From Gymnodinialimonas ulvae (lineage in GTDB: Bacteria; Pseudomonadota; Alphaproteobacteria; Rhodobacterales; Rhodobacteraceae): DNA of 64,000 nt. Shown here one piece after another: positions 40,837 to 49,114 of the stretch; the stretch's first letter is position 1; each line of letters starts with the position of its first letter. The notes under the pieces are model-generated. The model had not been told where the DNA came from, did not search any database, and worked only from the letters and a program-made list of their open reading frames with translations. The stretch lies in assembly GCF_037543845.1 (NCBI RefSeq), contig NZ_JBBIFX010000003.1, forward strand, positions 248,001 through 312,000, written 5' to 3'. The position numbers and the translations under genes were made by a program.

Positions 40837-41397
40837 TCAGGCGTTGAAGGGCATGTTGAAGTGCTTCAACAGCGACTTCGCCTCGGCGTCTGTGTCCGCC
40901 GTTGTGACAATGATCACGTCAATGCCCCAAACCTCATCGACCTTGTCGAAGTTGATCTCGGGAAAGACGATGTGTTCCTTGATGCCCATGGCAAAGTTGC
41001 CACGACCGTCAAACGACGGCTTCACACCACGGAAGTCGCGAATGCGGGGCATTGCGATGGTGGTGAGGCGATCCAGGAAATCATACATGCGGTCGCCACG
41101 CAGCGTGACCTTCGTGCCAAGCGGCATGTCTTCACGGACGCGGAAGCCAGCGATGGACTTCTTGGCCTTGGTGATGACGGCGTGCTGGCCTGCGATGGCG
41201 GTCAGATCTTCCTGGGCCGATTTGGCCTTCTTGGAATCCCGAACCGCTTCCGCACCGGCGCCGATGTTGAGAACGATCTTCTCAAGACGCGGGATCTGCA
41301 TGTCGTTCTTGTAACCGAATTCCTCCTTCATCGCGGCCTTGATGGCGTCGCGATAGGCGGTCTTCATACGCGGGGTATATGTTGCGGTGTCCAGCAT
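40837..41397 (-). CDS. rplE: 50S ribosomal protein L5
   Basis: A 186-residue L5 with IPRLEKIVLNIGAGAE, QHAVITKAKKSIAGFRVREDMPLGTKVTLRGDRMYDFLDRL and GRGNFAMGIKEHIVFPEI. It binds 5S rRNA with L18. The ATG at 41397 overlaps the rplX stop by one base. Confidence 0.97.
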   Translation of the reverse strand: MLDTATYTPRMKTAYRDAIKAAMKEEFGYKNDMQIPRLEKIVLNIGAGAEAVRDSKKAKSAQEDLTAIAGQHAVITKAKKSIAGFRVREDMPLGTKVTLRGDRMYDFLDRLTTIAMPRIRDFRGVKPSFDGRGNFAMGIKEHIVFPEINFDKVDEVWGIDVIIVTTADTDAEAKSLLKHFNMPFNA

Positions 41398-41702
41398 CAG
41401 ATTGCGTCCCCCGTGGTCTTGGCGAAACGTACCTTCTTGCCGTCTTCCATCTTGAAGCCGACGCGGGTCGCTTTGCCGTTGCTGTCGAGCAGCGCCAGGT
41501 TCGACAATTCGATCGGCATCGGCTGTGGGATGCGACCGCCCTGCGAGGATTGGCTTTGCTTGGTGTGACGGATGGCGATGTTCACGCCCTCCACGATGGC
41601 TTTGCCGGCCTTGGGGTTCACGGAAGCGATCTCGCCTTCCTTGCCCTTGTCCTTACCGGCAAGCACGACGACCTTGTCGCCTTTCTTGAGCTTGGCAGCC
41701 AT
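41397..41702 (-). CDS. rplX: 50S ribosomal protein L24
   Basis: A 101-residue L24 with the KOW motif KKGDKVVVLAGKDKGKEGEI and VEGVNIAIRHTKQS. It starts assembly of the large subunit at the 23S 5' domain. It lies 1 bp after rplN. Confidence 0.97.
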   Translation of the reverse strand: MAAKLKKGDKVVVLAGKDKGKEGEIASVNPKAGKAIVEGVNIAIRHTKQSQSSQGGRIPQPMPIELSNLALLDSNGKATRVGFKMEDGKKVRFAKTTGDAI

Positions 41703-41703
41703 C

Positions 41704-42072
41704 TTACAGCACCTCCGGCGCGAGCGAGATGATCTTCATGAAGTTCTTCGCACGCAGCTCACGAACAACCGGCCCGAAGATACGGGTGCCGATCGGCTCG
41801 TTGTTGTTGTTGAGAATGACGGCGGCGTTGCGGTCAAAACGAATGGCGGTGCCATCGTCGCGACGCACTTCCTTGGCCGTGCGAACGACGACGGCCTTGC
41901 GGACATCCCCCTTCTTCACGCGACCACGCGGAATAGCCTCCTTGACCGACACCACGATGATGTCGCCCACAGAGGCGTATTTGCGTTTGGAACCACCCAG
42001 AACCTTGATGCACTGAACACGGCGCGCGCCGCTGTTGTCAGCAACATCCAGATTTGTCTGCATCTGGATCAT
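41704..42072 (-). CDS. rplN: 50S ribosomal protein L14
   Basis: A 122-residue L14: MIQMQTNLDVADNSGARRVQCIKVLGGSKRKYASVGDIIVVSVKEA and NEPIGTRIFGPVVRELR. It takes part in intersubunit bridges. It follows rpsQ after a 77-bp gap in which I see no convincing promoter. Confidence 0.97.
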   Translation of the reverse strand: MIQMQTNLDVADNSGARRVQCIKVLGGSKRKYASVGDIIVVSVKEAIPRGRVKKGDVRKAVVVRTAKEVRRDDGTAIRFDRNAAVILNNNNEPIGTRIFGPVVRELRAKNFMKIISLAPEVL

Positions 42073-42149
42073 ATTGGTTTCTCCCGACGTCCCGGACCGG
42101 CTGTTTGCACATTGGCCCGGGGGTTTCGATCAAACCGAGATGTGAACGC

Positions 42150-42380
42150 TTAGGACGCGATCACCTCCCAGCGCTTGGATTTCGAGACGGGGGCACATTC
42201 CTGAATGCGGACCTGGTCCCCGACCTTGAAAGTGTTCTCCGGATCATGCGCCCGATACTTCTTGGACTTCCGGATGGTCTTCTGCATGACCGGGTGCTTG
42301 AAGCGGCGCTCCACGGATACGGTCACGGTCTGCTCGTTGGCGTCGCTGGTCACGGTGCCGGTCAAAATACGCTTGGGCAT
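42150..42380 (-). CDS. rpsQ: 30S ribosomal protein S17
   Basis: A 76-residue S17: PKRILTGTVTSDANEQTVTVSVERRFKHPVMQKTIRKSKKYRAHDPENTFKVGDQVRIQECAPVSKSKRW. It is a primary binder of 16S rRNA helix 11. Gap to rpmC is 3 bp. Confidence 0.97.
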   Translation of the reverse strand: MPKRILTGTVTSDANEQTVTVSVERRFKHPVMQKTIRKSKKYRAHDPENTFKVGDQVRIQECAPVSKSKRWEVIAS

Positions 42381-42383
42381 AGA

Positions 42384-42614
42384 TCAGGCCTCCGATGCGG
42401 CTGCGGACGAAGCGTCCGATGCAGCGACTGCTGCTTTTTCGTTCAGAATGGTCTTTACCCGCGCGGCGTCGCGGCGCACCTGGCGCATACGGGCGGTGTT
42501 CTCAAGCTGGCCAGTGGCCTGCTGGAAGCGGAGGTTGAAGGCCTCCTTCTTCAGGGCCGTCAACTCGTCACGGAGCTGATCCGGCGTCTTGTCACGCATT
42601 TCCTGGGCGTTCAT
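42384..42614 (-). CDS. rpmC: 50S ribosomal protein L29
   Basis: A 76-residue L29: LRDELTALKKEAFNLRFQQATGQLENTARMRQVRRDAARVKTIL. The last 15 residues (AAVAASDASSAAASEA) are an Ala/Ser tail not found in enteric L29. It opens the third ribosomal unit, with its own promoter at 42709-42737; rplP, its usual upstream neighbour, is 5 kb away. Confidence 0.97.
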   Translation of the reverse strand: MNAQEMRDKTPDQLRDELTALKKEAFNLRFQQATGQLENTARMRQVRRDAARVKTILNEKAAVAASDASSAAASEA

Positions 42615-42708
42615 CGCCTTTGTCCTTCTCTCACATCACGGGGGCGCCCTGTTGGCCGGATCGACCAAGGTCACGCTGATTCCCGTGGAGTTCGGTGAAT
42701 AGAGGGCG

Positions 42709-42737
42709 CGTATAGGGGGGATGGGAGGGGTTGGCAA
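42709..42737 (-). promoter_or_regulatory. Promoter of the rpmC-rpsQ-rplN...rpmD unit
   Basis: Minus-strand TTGCCA (42732-42737), exactly 17 bp, then TATACG (42709-42714). It sits 8 bp beyond the stop of the guest membrane gene and gives a leader of about 88 nt. It is almost identical to the rpsJ promoter. Confidence 0.78.
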
Positions 42738-42744
42738 GGACGGA

Positions 42745-43230
42745 TTAATCGGACGTTTTTTCTCTCTCTGGCTTGGGGGTGTTCCGCCCGCCAAGCTCAT
42801 ACTCCAGCCAATCAACCGGAGCCACATCAGCAGCCTGGAGTGTTCTGATCCAAACCTTCTCGCAAGTCCTTGTAACTGAGTAGAAGAAGAACAATCCGCT
42901 CGGGATGCCTAACGTTGTCGCAAATATTTGGCGATAGCTTGCCCATTCACCAAATTCGTCGATACGGCCATTATCCTCAAGAAACCAAAAGAGTCCGGAA
43001 AACACTTCGAAGCCAGCCCAAGCCCCGAGTATATGGAGCGCGAACGGCGTCGCGCGAACGCAGCAAATTTCCCAAATAGAGAAACGCGCTCGATCAAGGA
43101 AGCGGCGGTCGAACGCTTGATTGCAGGCCGCAATGTACTCTGGGCCCCTGAGGACTGCTCGTGCGACCAGGAACAAGGCCAATGCTCCGGTCAACGTGAC
43201 AAGCCCTTGAATAAGGCCTAAAATCAGCAA
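42745..43230 (-). CDS. Hypothetical membrane protein
   Basis: A 161-residue protein of unknown family. Hydrophobic stretches near residues 2-27, 55-84 and 101-118 suggest three or four membrane helices. The C-terminus is hydrophilic and lysine-rich (GGRNTPKPEREKTSD). Its DNA looks less G+C-rich than neighbouring genes, which fits recent arrival. It lies directly upstream of the rpmC promoter as the last gene of the guest block. Confidence 0.6.
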   Translation of the reverse strand: MLILGLIQGLVTLTGALALFLVARAVLRGPEYIAACNQAFDRRFLDRARFSIWEICCVRATPFALHILGAWAGFEVFSGLFWFLEDNGRIDEFGEWASYRQIFATTLGIPSGLFFFYSVTRTCEKVWIRTLQAADVAPVDWLEYELGGRNTPKPEREKTSD

Positions 43231-43416
43231 ACTGTTTCCCTACCTCAAAACTGCGCAGCATTAATGCGACTCCGCCAAGCCGGCCCGTCCTCCGCACCAT
43301 AATCCCCCCTCACAAAAACGTCACCCCGGCGGTCCGAATAAACTCCGACGCCCAATCGTTCTCCCCATACACACCGCACGCCCGTGCGATCAATCGCAAT
43401 GAAAAGGGAGATCTCC

Positions 43417-43995
43417 ATGAAAACCACCGCTTTTACCGCCGCCCTTCTGGCGCTCGTCGCAACCCCCGTCCTGTCCGAGACCTGGACCCTGAACGCAGAG
43501 GGCTCGCATCTGGCCTTCGCGTCGGTCAAGAACGACTACATCGGCGAGGTCCACACCTTCGACGGCCTGTCCGGCACCGTGTCCGACACCGGCGCGACCG
43601 ATATCGAGATTGACCTGACCACCCTTGAGACCATGATCGACATCCGCAACGAACGCATGGCCGAGCATGTCTTCAACGCCGTGCCCGCCGCGCGCCTGAC
43701 GACCGAGATCGACATGGCCGCCACCGAAGCGCTTGCCGTCGGCGACATGATGGAGATGGAAGTGGACGCCGTCTTGTCGTTCATCGGCACCGAGCTGGAC
43801 CTGACCACCGATATGGTTGTTGTCCGCCTGTCCGAAGATCGCGTTATGGCGATGACCAGCGACATGGTGTTTCTCGAAACCGATGTGGCCGGGATCGACG
43901 CGGGCATCGACGTTCTGCAAGAGCTGGCCAGCCTTGATCACATCTCGCGCGCCGTGCCCGTCACCATGCGCCTGATGTTCGACATCGAAAACTGA
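43417..43995 (+). CDS. YceI-family periplasmic lipid-binding protein
   Basis: A 192-residue exported protein. Signal peptide MKTTAFTAALLALVATPVLS; the mature part starts ETWTLNAEGSHLAFASVKNDYIGEVHTFDGLSGTVSDTGATDIEIDLTTLETMIDIRNERM, the YceI lipocalin-like pattern. YceI proteins bind polyisoprenoid-like lipids in the periplasm. The ATG at 43417 follows GGGAGATCTCC. It is on the opposite strand to the ribosomal genes. Confidence 0.85.
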   Translation: MKTTAFTAALLALVATPVLSETWTLNAEGSHLAFASVKNDYIGEVHTFDGLSGTVSDTGATDIEIDLTTLETMIDIRNERMAEHVFNAVPAARLTTEIDMAATEALAVGDMMEMEVDAVLSFIGTELDLTTDMVVVRLSEDRVMAMTSDMVFLETDVAGIDAGIDVLQELASLDHISRAVPVTMRLMFDIEN

Positions 43996-44020
43996 CCCTG
44001 CCCGGCCGCAGGCCGCCCCT

Positions 44021-44052
44021 CCGCAAGCCGTCGTCGCTCACTTCGGCTTGCG
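44021..44052. terminator. Hairpin between convergent YceI and TylF-like genes
   Basis: CCGCAAGCCG (44021-44030) and CGGCTTGCGG (44043-44052) pair perfectly across 12 nt. The stem overlaps the last codons of the methyltransferase gene. No T run follows, so it is at best a partial bidirectional terminator. Confidence 0.4.
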
Positions 44053-44697
44053 GACCATCTCGATCGCGACGCTTTCGGTCGAGAAACTGATATACCGGTA
44101 ATCGCCCTCTTTCAGCACCTCGGTCAGCGCCTTGTATTCATGGTGCCGCCAACCCGGATAGCCGTAGAGCTCGTCGAACAGGATCACCGTCCCCTTCACC
44201 AGCCGCTTCTTGATCGCCTTCAGCGCAAACAGCGTCGGCGTGTAGGTGTCCATATCCATATGCACAAAGGCGAACGGCCGCGCCCCGGTGTCCTTCAGAT
44301 ACCCCGGCAGCGTGTCCTGCACCCAGCCTTTCACCAAAGTCACGTTGTCGGGCACCTTCGGCATTGCGCCCCCTTGGGTGAACGCGCCCGCTTCCCGGCC
44401 AGATTGGATGCCGGTCCAATCCTCTTCCAGCCCCTCGAAACTGTCGAACCCGGTCAGCGTCTGACCATGGGGCTGCAACGCGTCCCCGAACAAGCGCGAT
44501 CCAGCACCACCGGCGACGCCGAATTCCACGAACAAGCCGTCCTTGATCCCCGCCTTGATCGCCCGCCCCACCGCGTAGGACCGGTTCTTGTCGCGGTTCC
44601 GGAACAGCATGGATTGCTCCATATGCGCCTTGAAATGCGCGAAGCTTTCCTGCTTTGACGCCTCGGTGAGGTAGCTGATTGGGTTTCCGCCCGCCAT
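44038..44697 (-). CDS. TylF/MycF-type methyltransferase-like protein
   Basis: A 219-residue protein resembling macrocin O-methyltransferase (TylF). The SAM-binding region is GLFVEFGVAGGAGSRLFGDAL, and a conserved acidic motif FAFVHMDMDTYTPTLFALKAI is followed by GTVILFDELYGYPGWRHHEYKAL. The metal-binding Asp/Glu residues appear intact. Family members act on sugars or small molecules; the substrate here is unknown. The ATG at 44697 was chosen over an upstream start. It follows the oxygenase-like gene in the same direction. Confidence 0.78.
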   Translation of the reverse strand: MAGGNPISYLTEASKQESFAHFKAHMEQSMLFRNRDKNRSYAVGRAIKAGIKDGLFVEFGVAGGAGSRLFGDALQPHGQTLTGFDSFEGLEEDWTGIQSGREAGAFTQGGAMPKVPDNVTLVKGWVQDTLPGYLKDTGARPFAFVHMDMDTYTPTLFALKAIKKRLVKGTVILFDELYGYPGWRHHEYKALTEVLKEGDYRYISFSTESVAIEMVRKPK

Positions 44698-44766
44698 GTG
44701 CCTGTGCCTCCTGCTCTTGTTTTGCCGCACCAGAACACGCCACGCGCCCCTCATGCAACACAGGCG

Positions 44767-45387
44767 TCAAGACCAGCTGTAATTGAAGCTCACACTGATG
44801 CGGTCGTCTTCATCCATGTTCATCGGCACCTCATGGCGGAGCCACGATTCCCAAAGCAACACATCCCCCGCCTGCGGGTTCGGATAGACAAACGCCTGCA
44901 ATTCCGCGCGCGCGTCGGGTTTGCGTCCGGGGGCAGCCATCATCATCGCGTGGCGCGGATCTTCAAGCTTGATCGACCGCGCCCCCGGCGGCACCGCCAC
45001 ATAGGTCGTGCCCGAAATCACCGAATGCGGGTGGATATGCGACGTGTGTATCCCCCCCTCGGGCAGGATATTGATCCAGATGTCTTCGAGCTTGAGCTCC
45101 CGCCCCTCCAGATCGAACTCCAGGTCTTCGGCAAAGGCCGCGACATGGGCGTCCAACGCCTCCACCACCGAGGCAAAGATCGGAAACCGCCACGGCAGAT
45201 CGGTCAGCGACGCATAGGACGTGTATCCGGGGAACCCGTTTTCCGCGCACCATTGCTGCCCCGCCTGGTCGTCATCGGCGATGGAAAAGCACGACGCCAT
45301 CAACTCGTCCTCCTCCACCTGCGGGCCAAATTCGGCGAGCTTGGCATGGTAAAGACGCGTCGCAAAAAGGGATTTGATCGTAGCCAT
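44767..45387 (-). CDS. Putative 2-oxoglutarate/Fe(II) oxygenase (TIGR02466-like)
   Basis: A 206-residue protein. The core has LEDIWINILPEGGIHTSHIHPHSVISGTTYVAVPPGA and a later GDVLLWESWLRHEVPMN...RISVSFNYSWS, the form of the 2OG-Fe(II)_Oxy_5 (TIGR02466) family. His residues in IHTSHIHPH, the late His in LRHEV and Arg in DRISVSFN are likely metal and 2-oxoglutarate ligands. Substrate unknown. It probably forms a unit with the TylF-like gene 69 bp downstream. Confidence 0.8.
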   Translation of the reverse strand: MATIKSLFATRLYHAKLAEFGPQVEEDELMASCFSIADDDQAGQQWCAENGFPGYTSYASLTDLPWRFPIFASVVEALDAHVAAFAEDLEFDLEGRELKLEDIWINILPEGGIHTSHIHPHSVISGTTYVAVPPGARSIKLEDPRHAMMMAAPGRKPDARAELQAFVYPNPQAGDVLLWESWLRHEVPMNMDEDDRISVSFNYSWS

Positions 45388-45474
45388 GGCCCGTCTTTAG
45401 GCGCGTGGAAACGGATTTGAAAGGTATTGCCGCCACATTGCCCGCCAAGAGTAATCCTGCGGGAATTGGCCAGA

Positions 45475-46203
45475 ATGGCGAACCGACTGTATGGGGCCTT
45501 GTTCCTGCCCCTCACGATCATCTTCCTTCTCACCGGTCTGGCCAAGGCCGATGTCGCGCCCCTCGTGGCCCGCGCCTCTCCGCTTATCGACGGCTCCATC
45601 GGCGCAAGCGGCCCTGGCACCGGTTCGCTTTTTGCGGGCACTCGCGACGGTAGCCTCTTCGCCCCTTTTCCGGTCCGCACCCGCCCTGATCCGGTCGGGC
45701 AATCCGGGCCCATCGGCCAATCCGGACAGGTCGCGCTCCTTTTCAACCTCATCGCCCGGGCCGAGGCCGGGGCCGCGGGCTATGATGCCTACAACCGCGG
45801 TGCGCGCATTCCGCCGCCGCGGGCACCCACGCAAATGACGTTGGGCGAGATCTACGCCTGGATCGCCGCCACCCCCGGACAACCCCACGCCATCGGCCGG
45901 TATCAGTTCATCCCCGACACCCTGCGCCGCGTCGCGCGCATCCGCGGCTATGGCCCCGAAGTGCCGTTTACGCCCGAGGTGCAGGATAGCCTTGCCACCG
46001 TTTTGTTGCACGAGGCCGGGCTTGAGGGTTTTGAAGAGGGCACTCTTGGCCGTCGTGATTTCATGCACAACCTTGCCCGCATCTGGGCCGGCCTGCCGCT
46101 GCCCAACGGGCGCTCCTATTACGAGGGCTACGCCGGCAACCGCGCCACCATGTCCTGGGCCGATTTCAACGGCGGGATGGAGGCGATCTGGCCCTCCACC
46201 TGA
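45475..46203 (+). CDS. Exported lysozyme-like (muramidase-fold) protein
   Basis: A 242-residue protein. A signal peptide or anchor (RLYGALFLPLTIIFLLTGLAKA) is followed by a low-complexity Gly/Ser/Pro linker (about 50-85), then a lysozyme-like domain: LFNLIARAEAGAAGYDAYNRGAR, MTLGEIYAWIAATPGQPHAIGRYQFIPDTLRRV. The Glu in RAEAG is the likely catalytic acid, as in phage-type muramidases with SAxGxYQ(F/I)I-like motifs. It may cut peptidoglycan. The ATG at 45475 was chosen because it leads straight into the signal peptide. Confidence 0.72.
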   Translation: MANRLYGALFLPLTIIFLLTGLAKADVAPLVARASPLIDGSIGASGPGTGSLFAGTRDGSLFAPFPVRTRPDPVGQSGPIGQSGQVALLFNLIARAEAGAAGYDAYNRGARIPPPRAPTQMTLGEIYAWIAATPGQPHAIGRYQFIPDTLRRVARIRGYGPEVPFTPEVQDSLATVLLHEAGLEGFEEGTLGRRDFMHNLARIWAGLPLPNGRSYYEGYAGNRATMSWADFNGGMEAIWPST

Positions 46204-46251
46204 CCGCCGCGCGGCTTGACCCATCGCCAACGGGCGGCCTTACTGTCGCCC

Positions 46252-46683
46252 ATGACCAACGCACTCGACACCGCCTTCCGCCGCCTCGACGCCCTCGACC
46301 TCTCCGCGATCCAATCGACCGGCGATTGGGACCTTGGCCGCACCTTCAGCCACCTCGCCCAAGGGGTCGAATTCTCAATGTCCGGCTACCCTGAACAGAA
46401 ACCGAAACTGTTCCAGATGACCGCCGGGAAACTGGCCTTTACCGTTTTCAAATTGCGCGGACGCATGAGCCACGGCCTTGACGAACCCATCCCCGGCGAA
46501 ATCATCGGCGACGTGACCGCCGATGCCGGGCTGCACCGCCTCTGGATCGCGCTGGAACACTTTCGCGATTTCGACGGCGCCCTGCGCCCCCACTTCGCCT
46601 TTGGCGCGCTCGGGAAGGATCACTTCGCTTTGGCCCACCTGATGCATATCGACAACCATTTGGAAGAGGTCCGGGGGCGTTAA
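46252..46683 (+). CDS. DUF1569 family protein
   Basis: A 143-residue protein with DUF1569/DinB-like pattern: STGDWDLGRTFSHLAQGVEFSMSGYPEQKP and FAFGALGKDHFALAHLMHIDNHLEEVRGR. Histidines at GRTFSHLAQ and LAHLMHIDNH are placed as in DinB-like metal sites. Function unknown. The ATG at 46252 gives the family start; it follows the lysozyme-like gene by 48 bp. Confidence 0.78.
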   Translation: MTNALDTAFRRLDALDLSAIQSTGDWDLGRTFSHLAQGVEFSMSGYPEQKPKLFQMTAGKLAFTVFKLRGRMSHGLDEPIPGEIIGDVTADAGLHRLWIALEHFRDFDGALRPHFAFGALGKDHFALAHLMHIDNHLEEVRGR

Positions 46684-46684
46684 C

Positions 46685-46924
46685 CTACCCGCCGCACGTA
46701 TAGGTCTTCGCGACAAACAGCACACCAAACGGCACAACAATCACACAAAGGCGCATTGCTTCCTGAGCGTTCGTCAAGAACACCCTTTTGACCCCAACTG
46801 CGTCTAACAAAGCCTCTCGCACGCTCAACGCATGGCACCGTCCAATGTGGATGGTGAACGGCAGGGCAAGGCACCAGAATGCGATGGCGGCGAAGATAAC
46901 TGCGCCCTCCAGACAAGCGCTCAT
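46685..46924 (-). CDS. Small hypothetical membrane protein
   Basis: A 79-residue protein, MSACLEGAVIFAAIAFWCLALPFTIHIG..., with two likely membrane helices (about 8-28 and 57-73). Its ATG overlaps the stop of the upstream gene (ATGA), which supports it as a real coupled gene. No recognised family. Confidence 0.55.
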   Translation of the reverse strand: MSACLEGAVIFAAIAFWCLALPFTIHIGRCHALSVREALLDAVGVKRVFLTNAQEAMRLCVIVVPFGVLFVAKTYTCGG

Positions 46925-47454
46925 CGCCACCGGTTCCAACGCTCATAATTCTCGAAGAACGGGTCACCGAACCACGTCGCCCACTCCTCCTGCGGAACGG
47001 GAACTTCGCCGATGTATTCAGCGCCGCAGGCCTCAAAGGCTTCTGTGGTTTGCTGGAAGGAAGCCCGGTCCCGCATCGACTCCAGCACAGGCACCGGTTG
47101 CAGCCGCACATCGTAGACAAGCGGCTGCTCGCCCCGAGTATCCACCGCGAACACCCATCTGCCCCGTGTGGAGCGTCCAATCGTGAGTGTCGTAAAGGAC
47201 TCCGATCGCTCAATGACGCGGGCATTAAAGCGCGCCTCCGTCGTGGGTCGCATGATTAGGTAACTCGGAGGCGGCTGGTCGTTGACGCAATTCGCCAGAT
47301 CTGTTGCAGGATGCGCCGTGTTTATGATCGGGGGCGGCGGGGATAGGAAATCCCGTATGGCAACCTCGCGCATGGTGAATACGAGAAAGAACGCCGCAAA
47401 GCCAAAGGCCGCAATGCACGCAATGGATTGAATGGATTTTTTCAATACCGCCAT
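46921..47454 (-). CDS. Hypothetical membrane-anchored protein
   Basis: A 177-residue protein, not recognised. One N-terminal membrane anchor (SIACIAAFGFAAFFLVFTMREVA) is followed by about 145 periplasmic or cytoplasmic residues containing two cysteines (ANCVND, EACGAEY). The DNA is less G+C-rich than its neighbours. It lies just past the rplP terminator and is coupled to a 79-residue membrane protein gene. Confidence 0.6.
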   Translation of the reverse strand: MAVLKKSIQSIACIAAFGFAAFFLVFTMREVAIRDFLSPPPPIINTAHPATDLANCVNDQPPPSYLIMRPTTEARFNARVIERSESFTTLTIGRSTRGRWVFAVDTRGEQPLVYDVRLQPVPVLESMRDRASFQQTTEAFEACGAEYIGEVPVPQEEWATWFGDPFFENYERWNRWR

Positions 47455-47482
47455 TCGATCCCACTACATCTGGAATTTGAAC

Positions 47483-47516
47483 AAAATAAGACCCCCGCCG
47501 ATCGCTCGGCAGGGGC
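47483..47516 (-). terminator. Terminator after rplP
   Basis: GCCGA (47497-47501) pairs with TCGGC (47506-47510) and CCCC with GGGG outside a one-base bulge; on the minus strand the stem is followed by TCTTATTTT. It lies 45 bp after the rplP stop and closes the rplB-rpsS-rplV-rpsC-rplP unit. Confidence 0.82.
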
Positions 47517-47560
47517 CCTGAACTCTCAATCAGCCAGAAAACGCAAAAGCGCCTTCGACC

Positions 47561-47974
47561 TTACCAGTCTTCGCGGACCACCGTGCGGGTCTTGACCGGA
47601 AGCTTCATCGCAGCAAGGCGCAGGGCCTCGCGGGCGACGGGCTCCGACACACCGTCGATCTCGAACATGATCCGGCCCGGCTTGACCTTGCAGGCCCAGA
47701 AATCGACCGACCCTTTACCCTTACCCATACGCACTTCGACGGGCTTGGAGGTCACCGGCGTGTCCGGGAAAATCCGGATCCAGACGCGACCCTGACGCTT
47801 CATGTGGCGCGTCATGGCCCGACGGGCGGCTTCGATCTGGCGTGCGGTGACGCGCTCGGGCTGAAGGGCTTTCAAACCGTAGGTGCCGAAGGTCAGGTCA
47901 GACCCGCCCTTCGCTTCGCCCTTGATCCGGCCCTTGTGCATCTTGCGGAACTTTGTCCGTTTCGGTTGCAACAT
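47561..47974 (-). CDS. rplP: 50S ribosomal protein L16
   Basis: A 137-residue L16: MLQPKRTKFRKMHKGRIKG, TARQIEAARRAMTRHMKRQGRVWIRIFPDTPVTSKPVEVRMGKGKGSVDFWA. It lies near the A-site tRNA and the peptidyl-transferase centre. rpmC normally follows at once; here a terminator and eight genes intervene. Confidence 0.97.
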   Translation of the reverse strand: MLQPKRTKFRKMHKGRIKGEAKGGSDLTFGTYGLKALQPERVTARQIEAARRAMTRHMKRQGRVWIRIFPDTPVTSKPVEVRMGKGKGSVDFWACKVKPGRIMFEIDGVSEPVAREALRLAAMKLPVKTRTVVREDW

Positions 47975-47987
47975 GTCTCAGCCCCCC

Positions 47988-48731
47988 TCAGCGATCACGG
48001 CGCGGGCGCGAGGCCCCACCGCTTTCCTGAAGCTCCTGCTGGCGACGGTCACGGGCACTGGGATCGTGCTCCATGATCTCACCTTTGAAGATCCAGGTTT
48101 TGATGCCGATGATGCCGTACGGCGTCTTTGCCTCGGCATGTGCGTAGTCAATGTCCGCACGCAGGGTGTGCAACGGCACGCGGCCCTCACGGTACCATTC
48201 GGTCCGCGCGATCTCGGCGCCGCCAAGGCGGCCCGCGACGTTCACACGAATGCCCAACGACCCCATGCGCATGGCGTTCTGCACGGCCCGCTTCATGGCC
48301 CGGCGGAACGAAACGCGGCGCTCAAGCTGCTGCGCGATGGACTCAGCCACCAATTGCGCGTCCAGCTCGGGCTTGCGGATCTCAACGATGTTGAGGTGCA
48401 ATTCGCTGTCGGTGATCTTCGCCAGCTCCTTGCGCAGACCCTCGATGTCCGACCCCTTCTTGCCGATGATCACACCCGGACGTGCCGAATGGATCGTCAC
48501 ACGGCACTTCTTGTGCGGACGCTCGATGATGATCTTGGCGATCCCGGCGTCACCGGGGTTGCGCTTGTCCCGCTTGGCGACAAATTCCCACCAGCCCGTC
48601 TTGATGAACTCGCGGATCTTGATGTCTTCCAGCAGCAGATCACCGTATTCCTTGGTGTTTGCGTACCAACGGCTGTCCCAGGTCCGGTTGACCTGAAGAC
48701 GCATGCCGATCGGGTTTACCTTATGTCCCAT
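47988..48731 (-). CDS. rpsC: 30S ribosomal protein S3
   Basis: A 247-residue S3: GHKVNPIGMRLQVNRTWDSRWYA, the KH domain (RPGVIIGKKGSDIEGLRKELAK) and the C-terminal RTEWYREGRVPLHTLRADIDYAHAEAKTPYGIIGIKTWIFKGE. A basic tail follows. It lines the mRNA entry channel. The ATG overlaps the rplV stop by one base. Confidence 0.97.
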   Translation of the reverse strand: MGHKVNPIGMRLQVNRTWDSRWYANTKEYGDLLLEDIKIREFIKTGWWEFVAKRDKRNPGDAGIAKIIIERPHKKCRVTIHSARPGVIIGKKGSDIEGLRKELAKITDSELHLNIVEIRKPELDAQLVAESIAQQLERRVSFRRAMKRAVQNAMRMGSLGIRVNVAGRLGGAEIARTEWYREGRVPLHTLRADIDYAHAEAKTPYGIIGIKTWIFKGEIMEHDPSARDRRQQELQESGGASRPRRDR

Positions 48732-49111
48732 TAGGCGGTCTCCTCAACCTGGCGGACCGTGATGGTCAGCTCTGCGAACGGCTTGTGTATGCGACCGAAC
48801 CGGCCACGCGCCCGCGGACGGCCACGCTTCATCACAAGGTTCTTGCCCACATAGGCCTCGGTGACGACCAGTTCGTCGACATCCAGACCGTGATTGTTTT
48901 CGGCATTAGCGATGGCCGACTGAAGGCACTTCTTCACGTCAACCGCGATGCGCTTTTTCGAGAAGGTGAGATCGGTCAGCGCCTTCTCCACCTTCTTGCC
49001 GCGAATGAGGCCGGCAACAAGGTTGAGCTTCTGCGGGCTGGTCTTCAGCATCCGCAGCTTGGCGCGCGCCTCGTTATCCGCCACGCGGCGGGGATTTTTA
49101 TCCTTGCCCAT
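48731..49111 (-). CDS. rplV: 50S ribosomal protein L22
   Basis: A 126-residue L22: LRMLKTSPQKLNLVAGLIRGKKVEKAL, AIANAENNHGLDVDELVV and GRPRARGRFGRIHKPFAELTITV. Its beta-hairpin reaches the peptide exit tunnel. Confidence 0.97.
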   Translation of the reverse strand: MGKDKNPRRVADNEARAKLRMLKTSPQKLNLVAGLIRGKKVEKALTDLTFSKKRIAVDVKKCLQSAIANAENNHGLDVDELVVTEAYVGKNLVMKRGRPRARGRFGRIHKPFAELTITVRQVEETA

Positions 49112-49114
49112 GGC

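Noticed and set aside
42150..42700. Long plus-strand open frames opposite rpsQ and rpmC
   Set aside because: They are antisense to clearly recognised ribosomal genes, show no family pattern, and reflect the open antisense frames common in G+C-rich coding DNA.
42636..42827. A 63-codon minus-strand frame over the rpmC promoter region
   Set aside because: It overlaps the end of the membrane-protein gene and the promoter, is proline-rich, and has no support beyond being open.
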